Positions 54,954-64,000 of a stretch of 64,000 nt of DNA are shown here, in pieces (position 1 is the first letter of the stretch; each line of letters starts with the position of its first letter). Where the stretch lies: assembly GCF_002210225.1 (NCBI RefSeq), contig NZ_MWUJ01000003.1, forward strand, positions 241,901 through 305,900, written 5' to 3'. Source of the DNA: Geofilum rhodophaeum (lineage in GTDB: Bacteria; Bacteroidota; Bacteroidia; Bacteroidales; Marinilabiliaceae). The notes under the pieces were generated by a model. The model did not search any database. It saw only the letters and a program-made list of their open reading frames with translations, and had not been told where the DNA came from. The translations under genes were made by a program, and so were the position numbers.

Positions 54954-56468
54954 TTATTGCTGTAACAATTCATCCAACTCTTCGACAAGGGGACGATTGT
55001 TCTCAAAATCGTACAAGGTTAACTGCCGAACCCCATAATAACTGGTCCAGTAACGCCGCAAAGCATTTATATAACTGCGGCGTGCAGCGTCTAAGGAATT
55101 CCTGGCAGAATTTAAACGAATAACATCCACTTTATCAATGAGAAAACGTTGCATGGTTACATCAAAACCCATTTGCGCAATGGTGTCGGCTTTGGCCGCT
55201 ATAGCGACCTGTTCTTCCTGAAGATTAAAATCGAGCAGACTATTAATGGCCTCCTGCTCAAAATCAATCATCTGCTGTTTAACCTCCGCCTCTATCACTT
55301 CATGATTGGAACGCGCCATCTCCACCCGGCCCTTTCGAACCCCCCAATCCATTATGGGAATACTCAAACCCACCCGAACCTGCTGTTGCTCGAGAAACGG
55401 GCTCTCATAAGCCAAATCAATTTCCTCTGCGTTTTTATTCAATCCCAAATTGGCCCGTATATTGGCACTGATGCCGTTGTTGGCACGGGTTTGGGCAACT
55501 CGTTCCTGCGATTCCAACATCTGTCGCTGAAAGCCTAAGATATCGGGATTATTTTCCTGCGCCAGTGCCAAAGCCTGATCTACCTCAATTTGTAAATCAG
55601 GAATATGCGCGGGGATAATACACTTTACCCATACATCATCATCCAGCCCCAGAAAAGAACTCAGAGAAGCATTGGACTGTCTCAACTCCACCTCAGAGCG
55701 ACTCAGCTCCAGGCGGGCATTCAACAATCCCAACTCCAAATCCAGCAGTTCGTCCTGAGTAACGGTTCCAATTTCAAAACGCCCCTTACCTATTCGGTAC
55801 AAAGTGTCGGCATTGGCATAATTCACTTCGGCAATTCGACGATTAATTTCAGAAGCCGCCACCGAAAAAAACTGATTGGTGGCCTGAATGGCCATAGATT
55901 CTCTGGACTGCAGATATTCCAACTTAGCCTGCTCAAATTTCAAAGGCTCAATACGAGATTCCCAACGTAAGGCATTATAGCCATTTAGTGATTGTGTAAA
56001 ACCAATACTTACAGGAACGGAGGCATACTGAACACCATCGTTATCGAGATTCTGAATACGAGATAATGAAGAAGTTACATCAAAAACACCGCCTGTCCAC
56101 GGAACATTTTGCTCCAAAGACACCGAAGCCTGCGACGAAAAAGTGGACTGGGAAATAAAACGATCACCCTCCTCCTCCGAAATAAACTGACTGCGCACCG
56201 ATCGGTCAAAGTTGATGGGCGTAGTATTCATAATCAAACGGGGCAGGCGATTGGCCTTAAAACTGCGAAACTCCCAATAACTGGCCAGGTACATATTTTT
56301 GATACGAAAACTATACAGCGATTGCTTTTCTGCAAGTTCTATAACATCGTCGAGACTTAACTCTACCTCCAACACCTCAGAAGAACGTTGTGCCGAGAGT
56401 AAAAAAGGCATTCCGCTAAGCAAGCAAACTGCTGCCAGCCACTTCATACTGTATTTAATTTCCATCAT
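54954..56468 (-). CDS. TolC-family outer membrane protein
   Basis: A 504-residue outer-membrane channel protein with a signal peptide (MKWLAAVCLLSGMPFLLSAQ) and the two long helical repeats of TolC. The pairs are around QATNQFFSVAASEINRRIAE (near 200) and LNSARNSLDAARRSYINALR (near 460). I chose the ATG at 56468; the frame begins with TTG. It gives the operon a path through the outer membrane. Confidence 0.9.
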   Translation of the reverse strand: MMEIKYSMKWLAAVCLLSGMPFLLSAQRSSEVLEVELSLDDVIELAEKQSLYSFRIKNMYLASYWEFRSFKANRLPRLIMNTTPINFDRSVRSQFISEEEGDRFISQSTFSSQASVSLEQNVPWTGGVFDVTSSLSRIQNLDNDGVQYASVPVSIGFTQSLNGYNALRWESRIEPLKFEQAKLEYLQSRESMAIQATNQFFSVAASEINRRIAEVNYANADTLYRIGKGRFEIGTVTQDELLDLELGLLNARLELSRSEVELRQSNASLSSFLGLDDDVWVKCIIPAHIPDLQIEVDQALALAQENNPDILGFQRQMLESQERVAQTRANNGISANIRANLGLNKNAEEIDLAYESPFLEQQQVRVGLSIPIMDWGVRKGRVEMARSNHEVIEAEVKQQMIDFEQEAINSLLDFNLQEEQVAIAAKADTIAQMGFDVTMQRFLIDKVDVIRLNSARNSLDAARRSYINALRRYWTSYYGVRQLTLYDFENNRPLVEELDELLQQ

Positions 56469-56497
56469 CAATTAAATCTTTTAAATCAACTCCAATA

Positions 56498-57850
56498 TTA
56501 ATGTCGCAATGATTCTACCGGATCCTGATTAGCAGCCCGCTTGGCCGGGATGTAACCAAACACTATGCCCACGGTAGCCGACACACCAAAAGCCACCAAC
56601 ACCGAAAACAAACTCACAACAGTTTGTATGTCGGCCATCACATTAATCAATCGCGCCATAATGACGCCAATTACAATACCAATCATTCCACCGGTTACAC
56701 TAATCAAGGTCGATTCTGCCAAAAACTGAACAATGATGTCTTTCCGCGAAGCACCAATGGCCTGACGAGTACCTATTTCACGGATTCGTTCCCAAACCGA
56801 AGCCAGCATAATATTCATAATACCAATCCCACCAACAACAAGGGAAATACTGGCAATGGCACCCAAAACAATGTTAAAAATATCGTTTGTTTTCTGCTGC
56901 TGCTTCAACAGCAGCTCCGGAACCGTCACCTCAAAATCATAGATGTCAGAATGACGGCGCAACAACATTCTTTTCACAATATCGGCCGTAACACTAAGAT
57001 ATTCTGTTTCTTCTACCTGAATAATAATCTTATCGAGCTGATGGGTCGCGGTAACCACCGACTCGTCAACAGACACCCCACCATCTCCTCCCCGGGCCAC
57101 ACTTTCCAGTACTTCCGGATTGATTCGGGCCCGATCTTTAAAACGCAACAACATGGTTTTAACCGGCACGAATATTTTATTATCGGTACTGCTTATACCC
57201 ATTTCATCAGAAGCAGAAGCGGTAAAATCACGGCGTTCTATTAACCCGATCACCTTCAGCCAGGTGTCTCCCGCTTTAATATACTTCCCAATGGGATCCT
57301 CCGTGCTGAAAAAGCGATTCCGTATATTGTCGCCTATGACACAAACAGGAAGGCCCCCATCACTCTGCTCTACATTAAAGATTGAGCCTGCAGCCAAATT
57401 CACATTCAAAAGCTCAAAATAATTGGACGATACGCCTTCCAGGCCCACAGGATAACTTCTTCCTTCTAAAACAGCGTGATAATTTAGAGAGATTACAGGA
57501 CTGACCTTCCCTACTGTTGGGATGGCCTCCTGAATGGCTTCTGCATCCTGCAAGGTAAGTCCCGGAGAAAAACGACGCACACTTCCGGAACCATTGCTTC
57601 CGGCATCCGGAGATCCCAGAGCCAACTCAGAGGGCGAAACAATAATATTGTTTACCCCAACGAGCTTGATCTGCTCCAACACCTCCTGCTGCGCCCCCTT
57701 TCCTATGGCCAACATACTGATTACTGCGGCAACACCAAACATAATGCCCAAGGCGGTGAGCATCGACTTCATTTTATTGGCCAAAATAGCCTCCACCGCA
57801 ATAATGATGTCGTGAAAATAGCGGGAAAAAAGATATACAATACGCTTCAT
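56498..57850 (-). CDS. MacB-like ABC transporter permease
   Basis: A 450-residue FtsX/MacB-type permease without an ATPase domain. It has an N-terminal helix (MKSMLTALGIMFGVAAVISML), a periplasmic MacB_PCD domain (about 50-310), and three C-terminal helices, with VVGGIGIMNIMLASVWERIREIGTRQAIGA near 345. MacB-type systems are mechanotransmission exporters and need a cytoplasmic ATPase. None is encoded in this operon, so it must use one from elsewhere or from another locus. Confidence 0.9.
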   Translation of the reverse strand: MKRIVYLFSRYFHDIIIAVEAILANKMKSMLTALGIMFGVAAVISMLAIGKGAQQEVLEQIKLVGVNNIIVSPSELALGSPDAGSNGSGSVRRFSPGLTLQDAEAIQEAIPTVGKVSPVISLNYHAVLEGRSYPVGLEGVSSNYFELLNVNLAAGSIFNVEQSDGGLPVCVIGDNIRNRFFSTEDPIGKYIKAGDTWLKVIGLIERRDFTASASDEMGISSTDNKIFVPVKTMLLRFKDRARINPEVLESVARGGDGGVSVDESVVTATHQLDKIIIQVEETEYLSVTADIVKRMLLRRHSDIYDFEVTVPELLLKQQQKTNDIFNIVLGAIASISLVVGGIGIMNIMLASVWERIREIGTRQAIGASRKDIIVQFLAESTLISVTGGMIGIVIGVIMARLINVMADIQTVVSLFSVLVAFGVSATVGIVFGYIPAKRAANQDPVESLRH

Positions 57851-57897
57851 GATGTACTTAATTAATGAAAAACACCCCTCCTTGGAATTAAAAAGCC

Positions 57898-59313
57898 CTA
57901 ATTCCCCGACGCTGGCCTGCCCCTCCGACCTTCACCTGCAGGACCTTGGGGACGATCGCGCTCCCCCTCCTTCTGTTCCGGGTGCGGGCGCCTCTCCTTG
58001 TCTTCTTCGGCCTCTTTTGCTGCCTTTTCGGCCTCCTGCTTAAGGACTTCATAAATCTCGACCCCAACCAAAGGCAGTTCTTCTGCCTCTGCAGGCTCAT
58101 TCAACAATACGTCCTGCCCCTCTTCCAAGCCCTGTTTCACCACCACAAAGTTTGCATTTTCACTGCCAGTAGCAATAATCTGTCGCTGCAAGTCTGGATT
58201 CCTGGTATACACAAAGCGCGTAGAATCCGTTTTAAACACTGCCTCCAATGGCAAATACAATGCCTCATCCAAACTATTCACAGTAATCACATTACTGGTC
58301 GTCATTGCAGGACGTAATTCCGGATCAGAACCAAACAACTTAATGGTCACTTCAAAAACCTTAGTATCTCCATTGGGCAAAGTTTGACCGATATTGGCCA
58401 CCGTAAGCACTTCCCCGTCAAAATGTTTGTCCGGAAAGGCATCGACCCCAACCTCTACTTTCTGGCCCACTTTGATCTTTGATATATCAATTTCGTTAAT
58501 GTAAGTCTTCGAAATCATTGACGATAAATCGGGCAACTCCGCTATCCGAGGCGCCCATCGACTAACCGTACTGCCCACCTGAATCTTTGTCCCAAATCGA
58601 TCGTAACTATAGATCACCATTCCAGGCATAGGAGCTGTAATGTCCAAAGCATTAAATAAATCCTCTATATCCCTGACACTCTCCTGGTTACGGCGCAACT
58701 CTTCCAAGGAACGATCAACACTGTTCTTAGCCTGCCGTTCCTTCAGCTCGTAATTGCGTTCCAACTGCAGGAGATTTTGCTCAGCACGCTCCAGCTCCAA
58801 GGCAGCCTGCCGTTTAACAGCAGGAGATTCGTAGATAGATTGATCCAACACCAACTTCTTTTCTTCAACCTGTACCTTGGCATTTAAAAGACCGTCTCTC
58901 AGATTGCTCATATTAATGTTGGTGTCGATACGAGCATCCTGCAGCGCTTGCATAGCCTTTTCCAGATCCTCCTGGGCTTGCGTCAACAACTCCTCAATGG
59001 CACTGTGGTCCAGGGATGCAACAAAATCGCCCTTCTTTACAACGGTTCCCTCTTCCACCAAATCGGTGACTTGAATCTCGAAAATATTTATTCGACGGCT
59101 CGACAACTCAGCCGGCACCTCAATAAATGTAGCATTTTCGGCTTGAAGTTGACCGGTAGAATGTACTTCAGCCACAAAAGGACCTCGCTCCACTTGTACT
59201 TCAATCAATGTTTCCCCTAATAAACGGCTGCTTACAATCCAGCGATAACCCAAGAAAATGAGCAAGACCATAGCTGCACCAACAGCAGCGTACCTGATAA
59301 CACTTTTATTCAT
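57898..59313 (-). CDS. Periplasmic adaptor (HlyD/MacA-like) 1, with charged tail
   Basis: A 471-residue adaptor of the same type as the product of 53673-54941: a membrane anchor (AAVGAAMVLLIFLGYRWIV), the TDLVEEGTVVKKGDFVASLD block near 85, a long coiled coil, and TKIQVGSTVSRWAPRIAELP near 265. It differs in a 50-residue C-terminal tail very rich in Glu, Lys, Arg, Pro and Gly. The ATG at 59313 is preferred to the frame's first codon at 59391. It is the first gene of the operon. Confidence 0.88.
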   Translation of the reverse strand: MNKSVIRYAAVGAAMVLLIFLGYRWIVSSRLLGETLIEVQVERGPFVAEVHSTGQLQAENATFIEVPAELSSRRINIFEIQVTDLVEEGTVVKKGDFVASLDHSAIEELLTQAQEDLEKAMQALQDARIDTNINMSNLRDGLLNAKVQVEEKKLVLDQSIYESPAVKRQAALELERAEQNLLQLERNYELKERQAKNSVDRSLEELRRNQESVRDIEDLFNALDITAPMPGMVIYSYDRFGTKIQVGSTVSRWAPRIAELPDLSSMISKTYINEIDISKIKVGQKVEVGVDAFPDKHFDGEVLTVANIGQTLPNGDTKVFEVTIKLFGSDPELRPAMTTSNVITVNSLDEALYLPLEAVFKTDSTRFVYTRNPDLQRQIIATGSENANFVVVKQGLEEGQDVLLNEPAEAEELPLVGVEIYEVLKQEAEKAAKEAEEDKERRPHPEQKEGERDRPQGPAGEGRRGRPASGN

Positions 59314-59395
59314 TCGAGATGCATTTAGTATTTTTATTTTCGAACGGAATTTCCTTTCTGACAACCACCACCGGCAATGGTTTAACAACAAGGAA

Positions 59396-59431
59396 AAAAA
59401 GTCCCCACCCCCTGGCGAGGATGGGGACTTA
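59396..59431 (-). terminator. Terminator of glmM
   Basis: AAGTCCCCA (59399-59407) pairs with TGGGGACTT (59422-59430), followed on the minus strand by TTTTTTTCC. It lies 22 bp past the glmM stop, ahead of the export operon. Confidence 0.85.
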
Positions 59432-59451
59432 CACCTTCAATAGTTCACGAC

Positions 59452-60837
59452 CTATTGCGCCATATCCTTCAATTGCAACATCAAAGTGGCAGCCAAAGCC
59501 TCTGCCTCCGATGTTGACGGAGCCTCAGCATAAATACGAATGATGGGCTCGGTATTGGATTTCCGCAAATGCACCCATCTGTCTGCAAAATCAATTTTCA
59601 CCCCATCCACATCGTTAATGTCCTCATCAGCATACAGCGACTTCACCTTAACCAACAAAGCATCCACATCAATATCGGGCGTAAGCTCCACCTTATTCTT
59701 CGACATACTGTAAGATGGATAAGTATTCCTGAGCTGAGAACAGGACAAGCCCGATTGGGCCAAATGCGTTAAGAAGAGTGCAATACCCACCAAAGCATCC
59801 CGACCATAATGACTGGCAGGATAAATAACGCCCCCATTGCCTTCGCCACCAATGACCGCATTGGTAGCACGCATGGTTTCCACCACATTCACTTCTCCCA
59901 CTGCAGCCGCCCGATAACTGCCACCCAATTTTTCGGTAACATCCCTTAAAGCCCGTGTGGAGCTGAGGTTCGAGACGGTATTGCCAGGGGTATGCCTGAG
60001 CACATAATCAGCTACTGCAACCAGCGTGTACTCCTCACCAAACATAGAACCGTCTTCATTAATAATGGCCAGACGATCCACATCCGGATCCACCACAAAA
60101 CCCACATCGGCCTTTTCCTTACGAATCAAATCAGCAATCTCTCCAAGATGCTCGGGCAGCGGCTCCGGGTTGTGGGGAAATTCACCGTTGGGGCTACAAA
60201 ACAAAGGCAAAACCGCCTGGACACCCAGTGCCTCCAAAAGGGCCGGTACAGCCAGTCCCCCTACGGAATTGACACAATCAATAGCCACCTTAAAATTGGC
60301 CTTGCGAATGGCCTCGACATCAACCAAATCGAGCGCCAGAACCGAAGCAATATGCCCGGGCAGAAAATCGGCCTCTTCCACACTGCCCAGTTGGTCCACA
60401 CCGGCAAAAACAAAGGCCTCCCGATCGGCCAAATCCAATACAAGTTCGCCGTCGCTGGCCGACAAAAACTCACCCTTTTCGTTCAGCAGCTTTAAAGCAT
60501 TCCACTGCTTGGGATTATGACTGGCAGTTAAAATAAGGCCCCCGTCGGCGCCAAAGTGCGTCACAGCCAACTCCGTAGTCGGAGTTGTAGCCAGCCCCAA
60601 ATGCACCACATCAATACCCAGTCCCTGTAAGGCACCCAGCACCAAATTTTTTACCATCTCGCCCGAAATACGGGCATCACGTCCCACCACCACTTTCGGT
60701 CTTTCCTTCCCACAACGCTTCCTTACCCAGGTGCCATAGGCAGAAGTGTAACGAACTACATCTATGGGACTCAAGCCCTCCCCGGGGGCGCCTCCAATGG
60801 TTCCTCGGATGCCGGAAATTGATTTGATCAAAGTCAT
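59452..60837 (-). CDS. glmM: Phosphoglucosamine mutase (phosphohexomutase family)
   Basis: Converts glucosamine-6-phosphate to glucosamine-1-phosphate for cell-wall precursors. The 461-residue protein has the start GIRGTIGGAPGEGLSP, the phosphoserine loop TASHNPKQWNALKL near 103, the metal loop DPDVDRLAI near 248, the sugar-binding GEGNGGVIYP near 335 and the phosphate-binding RKSNTEPIIRIYAEA near 428. Family members can also act on mannose or glucose phosphates, so the symbol is likely but not certain. Confidence 0.85.
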   Translation of the reverse strand: MTLIKSISGIRGTIGGAPGEGLSPIDVVRYTSAYGTWVRKRCGKERPKVVVGRDARISGEMVKNLVLGALQGLGIDVVHLGLATTPTTELAVTHFGADGGLILTASHNPKQWNALKLLNEKGEFLSASDGELVLDLADREAFVFAGVDQLGSVEEADFLPGHIASVLALDLVDVEAIRKANFKVAIDCVNSVGGLAVPALLEALGVQAVLPLFCSPNGEFPHNPEPLPEHLGEIADLIRKEKADVGFVVDPDVDRLAIINEDGSMFGEEYTLVAVADYVLRHTPGNTVSNLSSTRALRDVTEKLGGSYRAAAVGEVNVVETMRATNAVIGGEGNGGVIYPASHYGRDALVGIALFLTHLAQSGLSCSQLRNTYPSYSMSKNKVELTPDIDVDALLVKVKSLYADEDINDVDGVKIDFADRWVHLRKSNTEPIIRIYAEAPSTSEAEALAATLMLQLKDMAQ

Positions 60838-60897
60838 TGCTGATATTATTTTTTAAAGAAGTGTAGTAAATCAACCCACAAGGGGGTTTTAGCAAAA

Positions 60898-60905
60898 CAA
60901 AGATA
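60898..60905 (-). promoter_or_regulatory. -7 box of glmM
   Basis: The minus strand reads TATCTTTG, with an implied start near 60891 and a 54-nt leader. Confidence 0.45.
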
Positions 60906-60993
60906 AAGGAAAATAAGCTGTTTACCCATTAATTTTCGCAACTTTGCAGACAGTATAAAACAGAAGTTTACTCACTTACAAGTCAGGCAACAC

Positions 60994-61869
60994 ATGAAGG
61001 GAAGACGGAGCAATAAAAGGGACGACAGACAGGAAAAAAGAACGAGCAACAGGCCAGACCGGCCGGCCAACACCAGAAGCAAGAGCAGGAGCAGGAGCGA
61101 AGGCCCCTCGCGTCCACACAAAACAGAAGAAGCGCCCATGGAGCCCCAGGCCGAAACCATCCGCCTGAACCGCTACATTGCCAACAGTGGAGTTTGCAGT
61201 CGCCGTGAAGCCGACAAGCTGATTGCACGTGGACTTGTAACCGTCAACGGACAAGTTGTAACAGAAATGGGGCAGCAGGTAAAACGCAACGACGAAGTAC
61301 GCTTTGAAGGGAAAAAACTGAACCCAGAAGCCAAGGTATACATCCTCATCAACAAGCCCAAGGATATGGTTACCACCACATCCGACCCCGAAGGGCGCCG
61401 CACAGTACTTGATTTGATCGAAGAAGCCTGCGAGGAAAGGGTTTATCCGGTAGGACGCCTCGACCGGAATACCACCGGCGTGCTGCTGATGACCAACGAT
61501 GGCGACCTCTCCAAAAAACTGACACACCCCTCCTCCGAAATCAGAAAAATATACCACGTCTTCCTTAACAAACCCCTGGAAAAGGAACATCTGAGTCTCA
61601 TTAAAAAAGGTATTGAACTGGAAGACGGCCTCATTCAACCCGATGAAGTCAGCTATGCCGATCCCGTAGACACCACCCAGGTTGGCATTGTTATCCACTC
61701 GGGGCGCAACCGCATTGTACGGAGAATTTTCGAGCACCTGGGATATACTGTGGAAAAGCTCGACCGGGTGTATTTTGCAGGCCTGACAAAAAAAAATCTG
61801 CCCCGGGGAAAATGGCGTTTTCTTAGCAAGGATGAAATCAAATATTTAAAAGCAGGGATCTTGAAATAA
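60994..61869 (+). CDS. RsuA/RluB-family pseudouridine synthase
   Basis: A 291-residue rRNA pseudouridine synthase. The first 45 residues are a highly basic, disordered tail. An S4 domain follows (RLNRYIANSGVCSRREADKL near 57), then the catalytic core with VYPVGRLDRNTTGVLLMTNDG near 150 (active Asp) and SGRNRIVRRIFEHLGY near 232. It probably acts on 23S rRNA (RluB-type), which is not proved by sequence. The next gene starts immediately after its stop codon. Confidence 0.9.
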   Translation: MKGRRSNKRDDRQEKRTSNRPDRPANTRSKSRSRSEGPSRPHKTEEAPMEPQAETIRLNRYIANSGVCSRREADKLIARGLVTVNGQVVTEMGQQVKRNDEVRFEGKKLNPEAKVYILINKPKDMVTTTSDPEGRRTVLDLIEEACEERVYPVGRLDRNTTGVLLMTNDGDLSKKLTHPSSEIRKIYHVFLNKPLEKEHLSLIKKGIELEDGLIQPDEVSYADPVDTTQVGIVIHSGRNRIVRRIFEHLGYTVEKLDRVYFAGLTKKNLPRGKWRFLSKDEIKYLKAGILK

Positions 61870-63198
61870 ATGTTGCGCTCCAGCCCATCATCAGCAAGGC
61901 ACGTTCAGAAAAAACGCCAAACAACAGCTTGGCGCATAAAACTGTTGTTGGTCTTGGTGTTTATGGTACTTGGTCATTTTGCAAAAGCCCAAAACCAGGC
62001 ACAAGCACTCACAGCGCGCGACTCGCTTCTTATACAACTTATCGACAGTCTGGAAACCCAGCGCATGGCCGAGTTGGAAGCAGAGCGACAACGCCAGCTG
62101 GCCAGAGGCTACTGGCCGGCGGGACTGGTTAATATGGAATTGGGGAGACTCTTCAACTACAACCACTTCGAAGGCATCAAACCAGGTTTGGGACTCGAAA
62201 CCAGCCGCTATCTCACCACCCGCTTTACCCTGTCGGGATTCTACAGCTACAGCCTACGCTCCTGTGATCACAGTTATGGCGGAAGTTACACCCATCACCT
62301 CTCCGGAAACATCCTTACAGCCTGGCAGGTTTTTGCCCATCGCGATCAGTACGAAACCGGTTCTTTCACCTTTTTAGATGGTGAAATAGCCGACGAAAGG
62401 TTCCGGAAATTTGCTGTTGGAACGGTAGACAGGACCGAAGCCGTGGGGGGACAATTGAAATTGCGACCAGGCCGGTACGGGAAAATAGCCCTGCATTTCA
62501 GCTATCGACATTTGAGTCCGCTTGCCCCCTATCCCTTCAGCCTCCGTGCCGTAACAACCCCTTCCACTTTTAAAGAACATCTGTATGGCCTATACTGGCG
62601 TTGGCAAAGAAAAAGTACTTGGCTGCCCGGTCTGACCCCTACCCTGTACACCAATTTGCGACACGGGAGAGAAGCTGAAGATACACCAGGCAATTATTGG
62701 CAGGCAGAAGCCCAAGCAGATTGGTTGTTTGAACCTGCTGGGAGATTCAAAAGCAGTCTCCGACTCAATGCAGCCCAAATATGGAAAGCGCCCAGTCTCA
62801 CCCACCTATACAGTGCCTTCGGAACCAGAAGCAACCCGATAGCCTTAGAAAGCAGACACAGCATGGCCACCATGCGCCCCAATGAATTTGCAGCAACACG
62901 ATTTTTCCAGGCTTTTTTGCGCCAAAGCATAACGCTTCACAGCAACAAACAAAGTTGCTTTCAGCCCGTACTCACCATCAGCACTTCTGCTTTGTGGGGC
63001 ACGCTCCATTCAGACTGGAAGACCCTTGCCAAATCAGTAGAAAAAGGTTATTTTGAGTCGGGCCTCTATTTCGAAGACCTATTCAGAATGGCATCCATAG
63101 GCTACGGTTTGGCCGTACATTATCGCTACGGCCCATACCAAATGGACCGTTCCATAGACAATTGGTCGTTTCGCTTAGGCCTAAATTTTCATCTGTAA
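61870..63198 (+). CDS. Outer-membrane barrel protein, DUF5686-like C-terminus
   Basis: A 442-residue exported protein. The signal peptide has a long basic n-region (LLLVLVFMVLGHFAKAQ near 25-41). The remainder is strand-rich with alternating aromatics (FTLSGFYSYSLRSC, ALHFSYRHLSPLAPYPFSLR). The end, FESGLYFEDLFRMASIGYGL followed by VHYRYGPYQ, resembles the C-terminal barrel of DUF5686 proteins. The usual carboxypeptidase-like N-terminal domain and half of the family length are missing, so it is a short relative. It is probably co-transcribed with both neighbours. Confidence 0.6.
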   Translation: MLRSSPSSARHVQKKRQTTAWRIKLLLVLVFMVLGHFAKAQNQAQALTARDSLLIQLIDSLETQRMAELEAERQRQLARGYWPAGLVNMELGRLFNYNHFEGIKPGLGLETSRYLTTRFTLSGFYSYSLRSCDHSYGGSYTHHLSGNILTAWQVFAHRDQYETGSFTFLDGEIADERFRKFAVGTVDRTEAVGGQLKLRPGRYGKIALHFSYRHLSPLAPYPFSLRAVTTPSTFKEHLYGLYWRWQRKSTWLPGLTPTLYTNLRHGREAEDTPGNYWQAEAQADWLFEPAGRFKSSLRLNAAQIWKAPSLTHLYSAFGTRSNPIALESRHSMATMRPNEFAATRFFQAFLRQSITLHSNKQSCFQPVLTISTSALWGTLHSDWKTLAKSVEKGYFESGLYFEDLFRMASIGYGLAVHYRYGPYQMDRSIDNWSFRLGLNFHL

Positions 63199-63208
63199 AA
63201 GCACTAAA

Positions 63209-63961
63209 ATGCAAACACCAAGAAGTATTCTCGTAACCGGAGCCAGCTCCGGTCTCGGCTATGCCGTAGCCTCCGGACTCCTCGAAAAAGGTTGTGCAAC
63301 CATTGTTACGGCACGTTCGACCCAAAAACTTGAAAGCCTAAAGGAAAAACACCCTTCCTTGTGCACCATCTTGCCAGGCGATCTTACCCAGCCCGAATTT
63401 ATAGAACAACTGATCGATCAACTCCCCACCACCCTTTCGGGCGTGTTTATTAATGCTGGAGGTCCGCCAGCAGCACGACTCAGCGAGCTTTCCTTAGAAC
63501 AATGGGACGAAGCCTATCGCCTGCTCATTCGGTGGAAGATCCAATTAACCCAACTGCTCCTTCCTCTTTTCATCAAAAAGAAATACGGAAGAATTGTATT
63601 CAGCGAAAGCACCTCAGTGACCCGTCCGGTAGAAAACCTCGGGCTCAGCTCTTCGCTCCGTATGGCCATAATCGGCTATATGAAAACTTTGGTACTGGAG
63701 AATCAGGGCAGCGGATTAACCTTCAATATGCTGGCCCCCGGCTTCCACGAGACCCAGGCCGTGGAGCGTCTTTTCAAGAAAAAAAGCGAACAGCAAAACA
63801 TCAGTCCCGAAGAAGCTAAGAAACAAATGCAACAATCTGTACCCACCCGAAGCATGGGACAGGCGGAAGACTTTGCCTCCCTGGCCCTATGGCTCCTCAG
63901 CCCACAATCCAACTTCATAACCGGCCAAATTATCCACCTGGATGGCGGCACCTCGGTGTAG
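63209..63961 (+). CDS. SDR family oxidoreductase
   Basis: A 250-residue short-chain dehydrogenase. The nucleotide-binding TGASSGLGYAVASGLL motif is near 11, INAGGPPAARLSEL near 84 stands for NNAG, and the catalytic Ser is in IVFSESTSVTRP near 130. A Tyr-x-x-x-Lys is present as YMKTL near 156. The C-terminal LDGG is near 246. It could be a FabG-like 3-oxoacyl reductase or another NAD(P)H reductase; the substrate is unknown. It is probably the last gene of the operon starting at 60994. Confidence 0.85.
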   Translation: MQTPRSILVTGASSGLGYAVASGLLEKGCATIVTARSTQKLESLKEKHPSLCTILPGDLTQPEFIEQLIDQLPTTLSGVFINAGGPPAARLSELSLEQWDEAYRLLIRWKIQLTQLLLPLFIKKKYGRIVFSESTSVTRPVENLGLSSSLRMAIIGYMKTLVLENQGSGLTFNMLAPGFHETQAVERLFKKKSEQQNISPEEAKKQMQQSVPTRSMGQAEDFASLALWLLSPQSNFITGQIIHLDGGTSV

Positions 63962-64000
63962 ACATTTGCTTGTCTGATGACCTGCGGCCGGCGCGCAAGG

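Noticed and set aside
60976..61737. 253-codon minus frame inside the RsuA-type gene
   Set aside because: Antisense shadow; translation is low-complexity Phe/Gly/Val-rich and lacks a recognisable domain.

Overview
The window is a stretch of a Bacteroidota chromosome. The gene content and tmRNA tag suggest an anaerobic or facultatively anaerobic member near the Bacteroidales/Marinilabiliales, but that placement is inference. Direct signs are promoters with a TAnnTTTG -7 box (some with TTTG 19-20 nt upstream), a short primary sigma factor lacking region 1.1, Rho with a long charged N-terminal extension, a type IX secretion C-terminal domain, a TonB-dependent receptor with a carboxypeptidase-like N-terminal domain, a LytTR regulator, and a tmRNA tag ending NYALAA. 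No insertion sequence, prophage, CRISPR array or rRNA was seen.

Layout. 0-3.2 kb: the 3' end of a SAF-domain dehydrogenase, a GNAT/FemAB-like acyltransferase, def and ruvX. 3.3-11 kb: fermentative pyruvate metabolism (ppdK, a dihydroorotate-dehydrogenase-like protein, pyruvate:ferredoxin oxidoreductase). 11-17.7 kb: an AAA ATPase, rho, rpoD, rpe, tmRNA, and a lipoprotein carrying two copies of an LNPPHG motif. 17.8-27.2 kb: a chemosensory locus (cheB, cheR, a CZB-type MCP, cheW, cheA, a CheY-like protein) followed by a PAS-GAF hybrid kinase. 27.3-31.7 kb: a Crp/Fnr regulator, a three-gene operon in which a bacterial GRAS-domain protein lies between two paralogous STAS/SEC14-like proteins, a YfiR-like protein and a membrane-anchored LytTR regulator. 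31.8-36.5 kb: a candidate structured small RNA with its own terminator, tRNA-Thr(GGT), and a large secreted M6-type protease. 36.6-53.6 kb: mostly housekeeping genes (mutS2, panB, pseudouridine synthase, thioredoxins, CCA-adding enzyme, tRNA methyltransferase, malate dehydrogenase), a conserved Cys-rich protein of unknown function, a TPP-riboswitch-controlled TonB receptor, a beta-helix lipoprotein and an AI-2E family transporter. 53.7-59.3 kb: an export operon with two paralogous adaptor proteins, one MacB-like permease and TolC, but no ATPase gene. 59.4-64 kb: glmM, an RsuA-type pseudouridine synthase, a short DUF5686-like barrel protein and an SDR oxidoreductase.

The strongest candidates for something little described are the STAS-GRAS-STAS operon beside the signalling genes, and the stand-alone RNA upstream of tRNA-Thr. 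Promoter boxes were also used to correct start codons: several long open frames run back through a -7 box, so their real starts lie inside.
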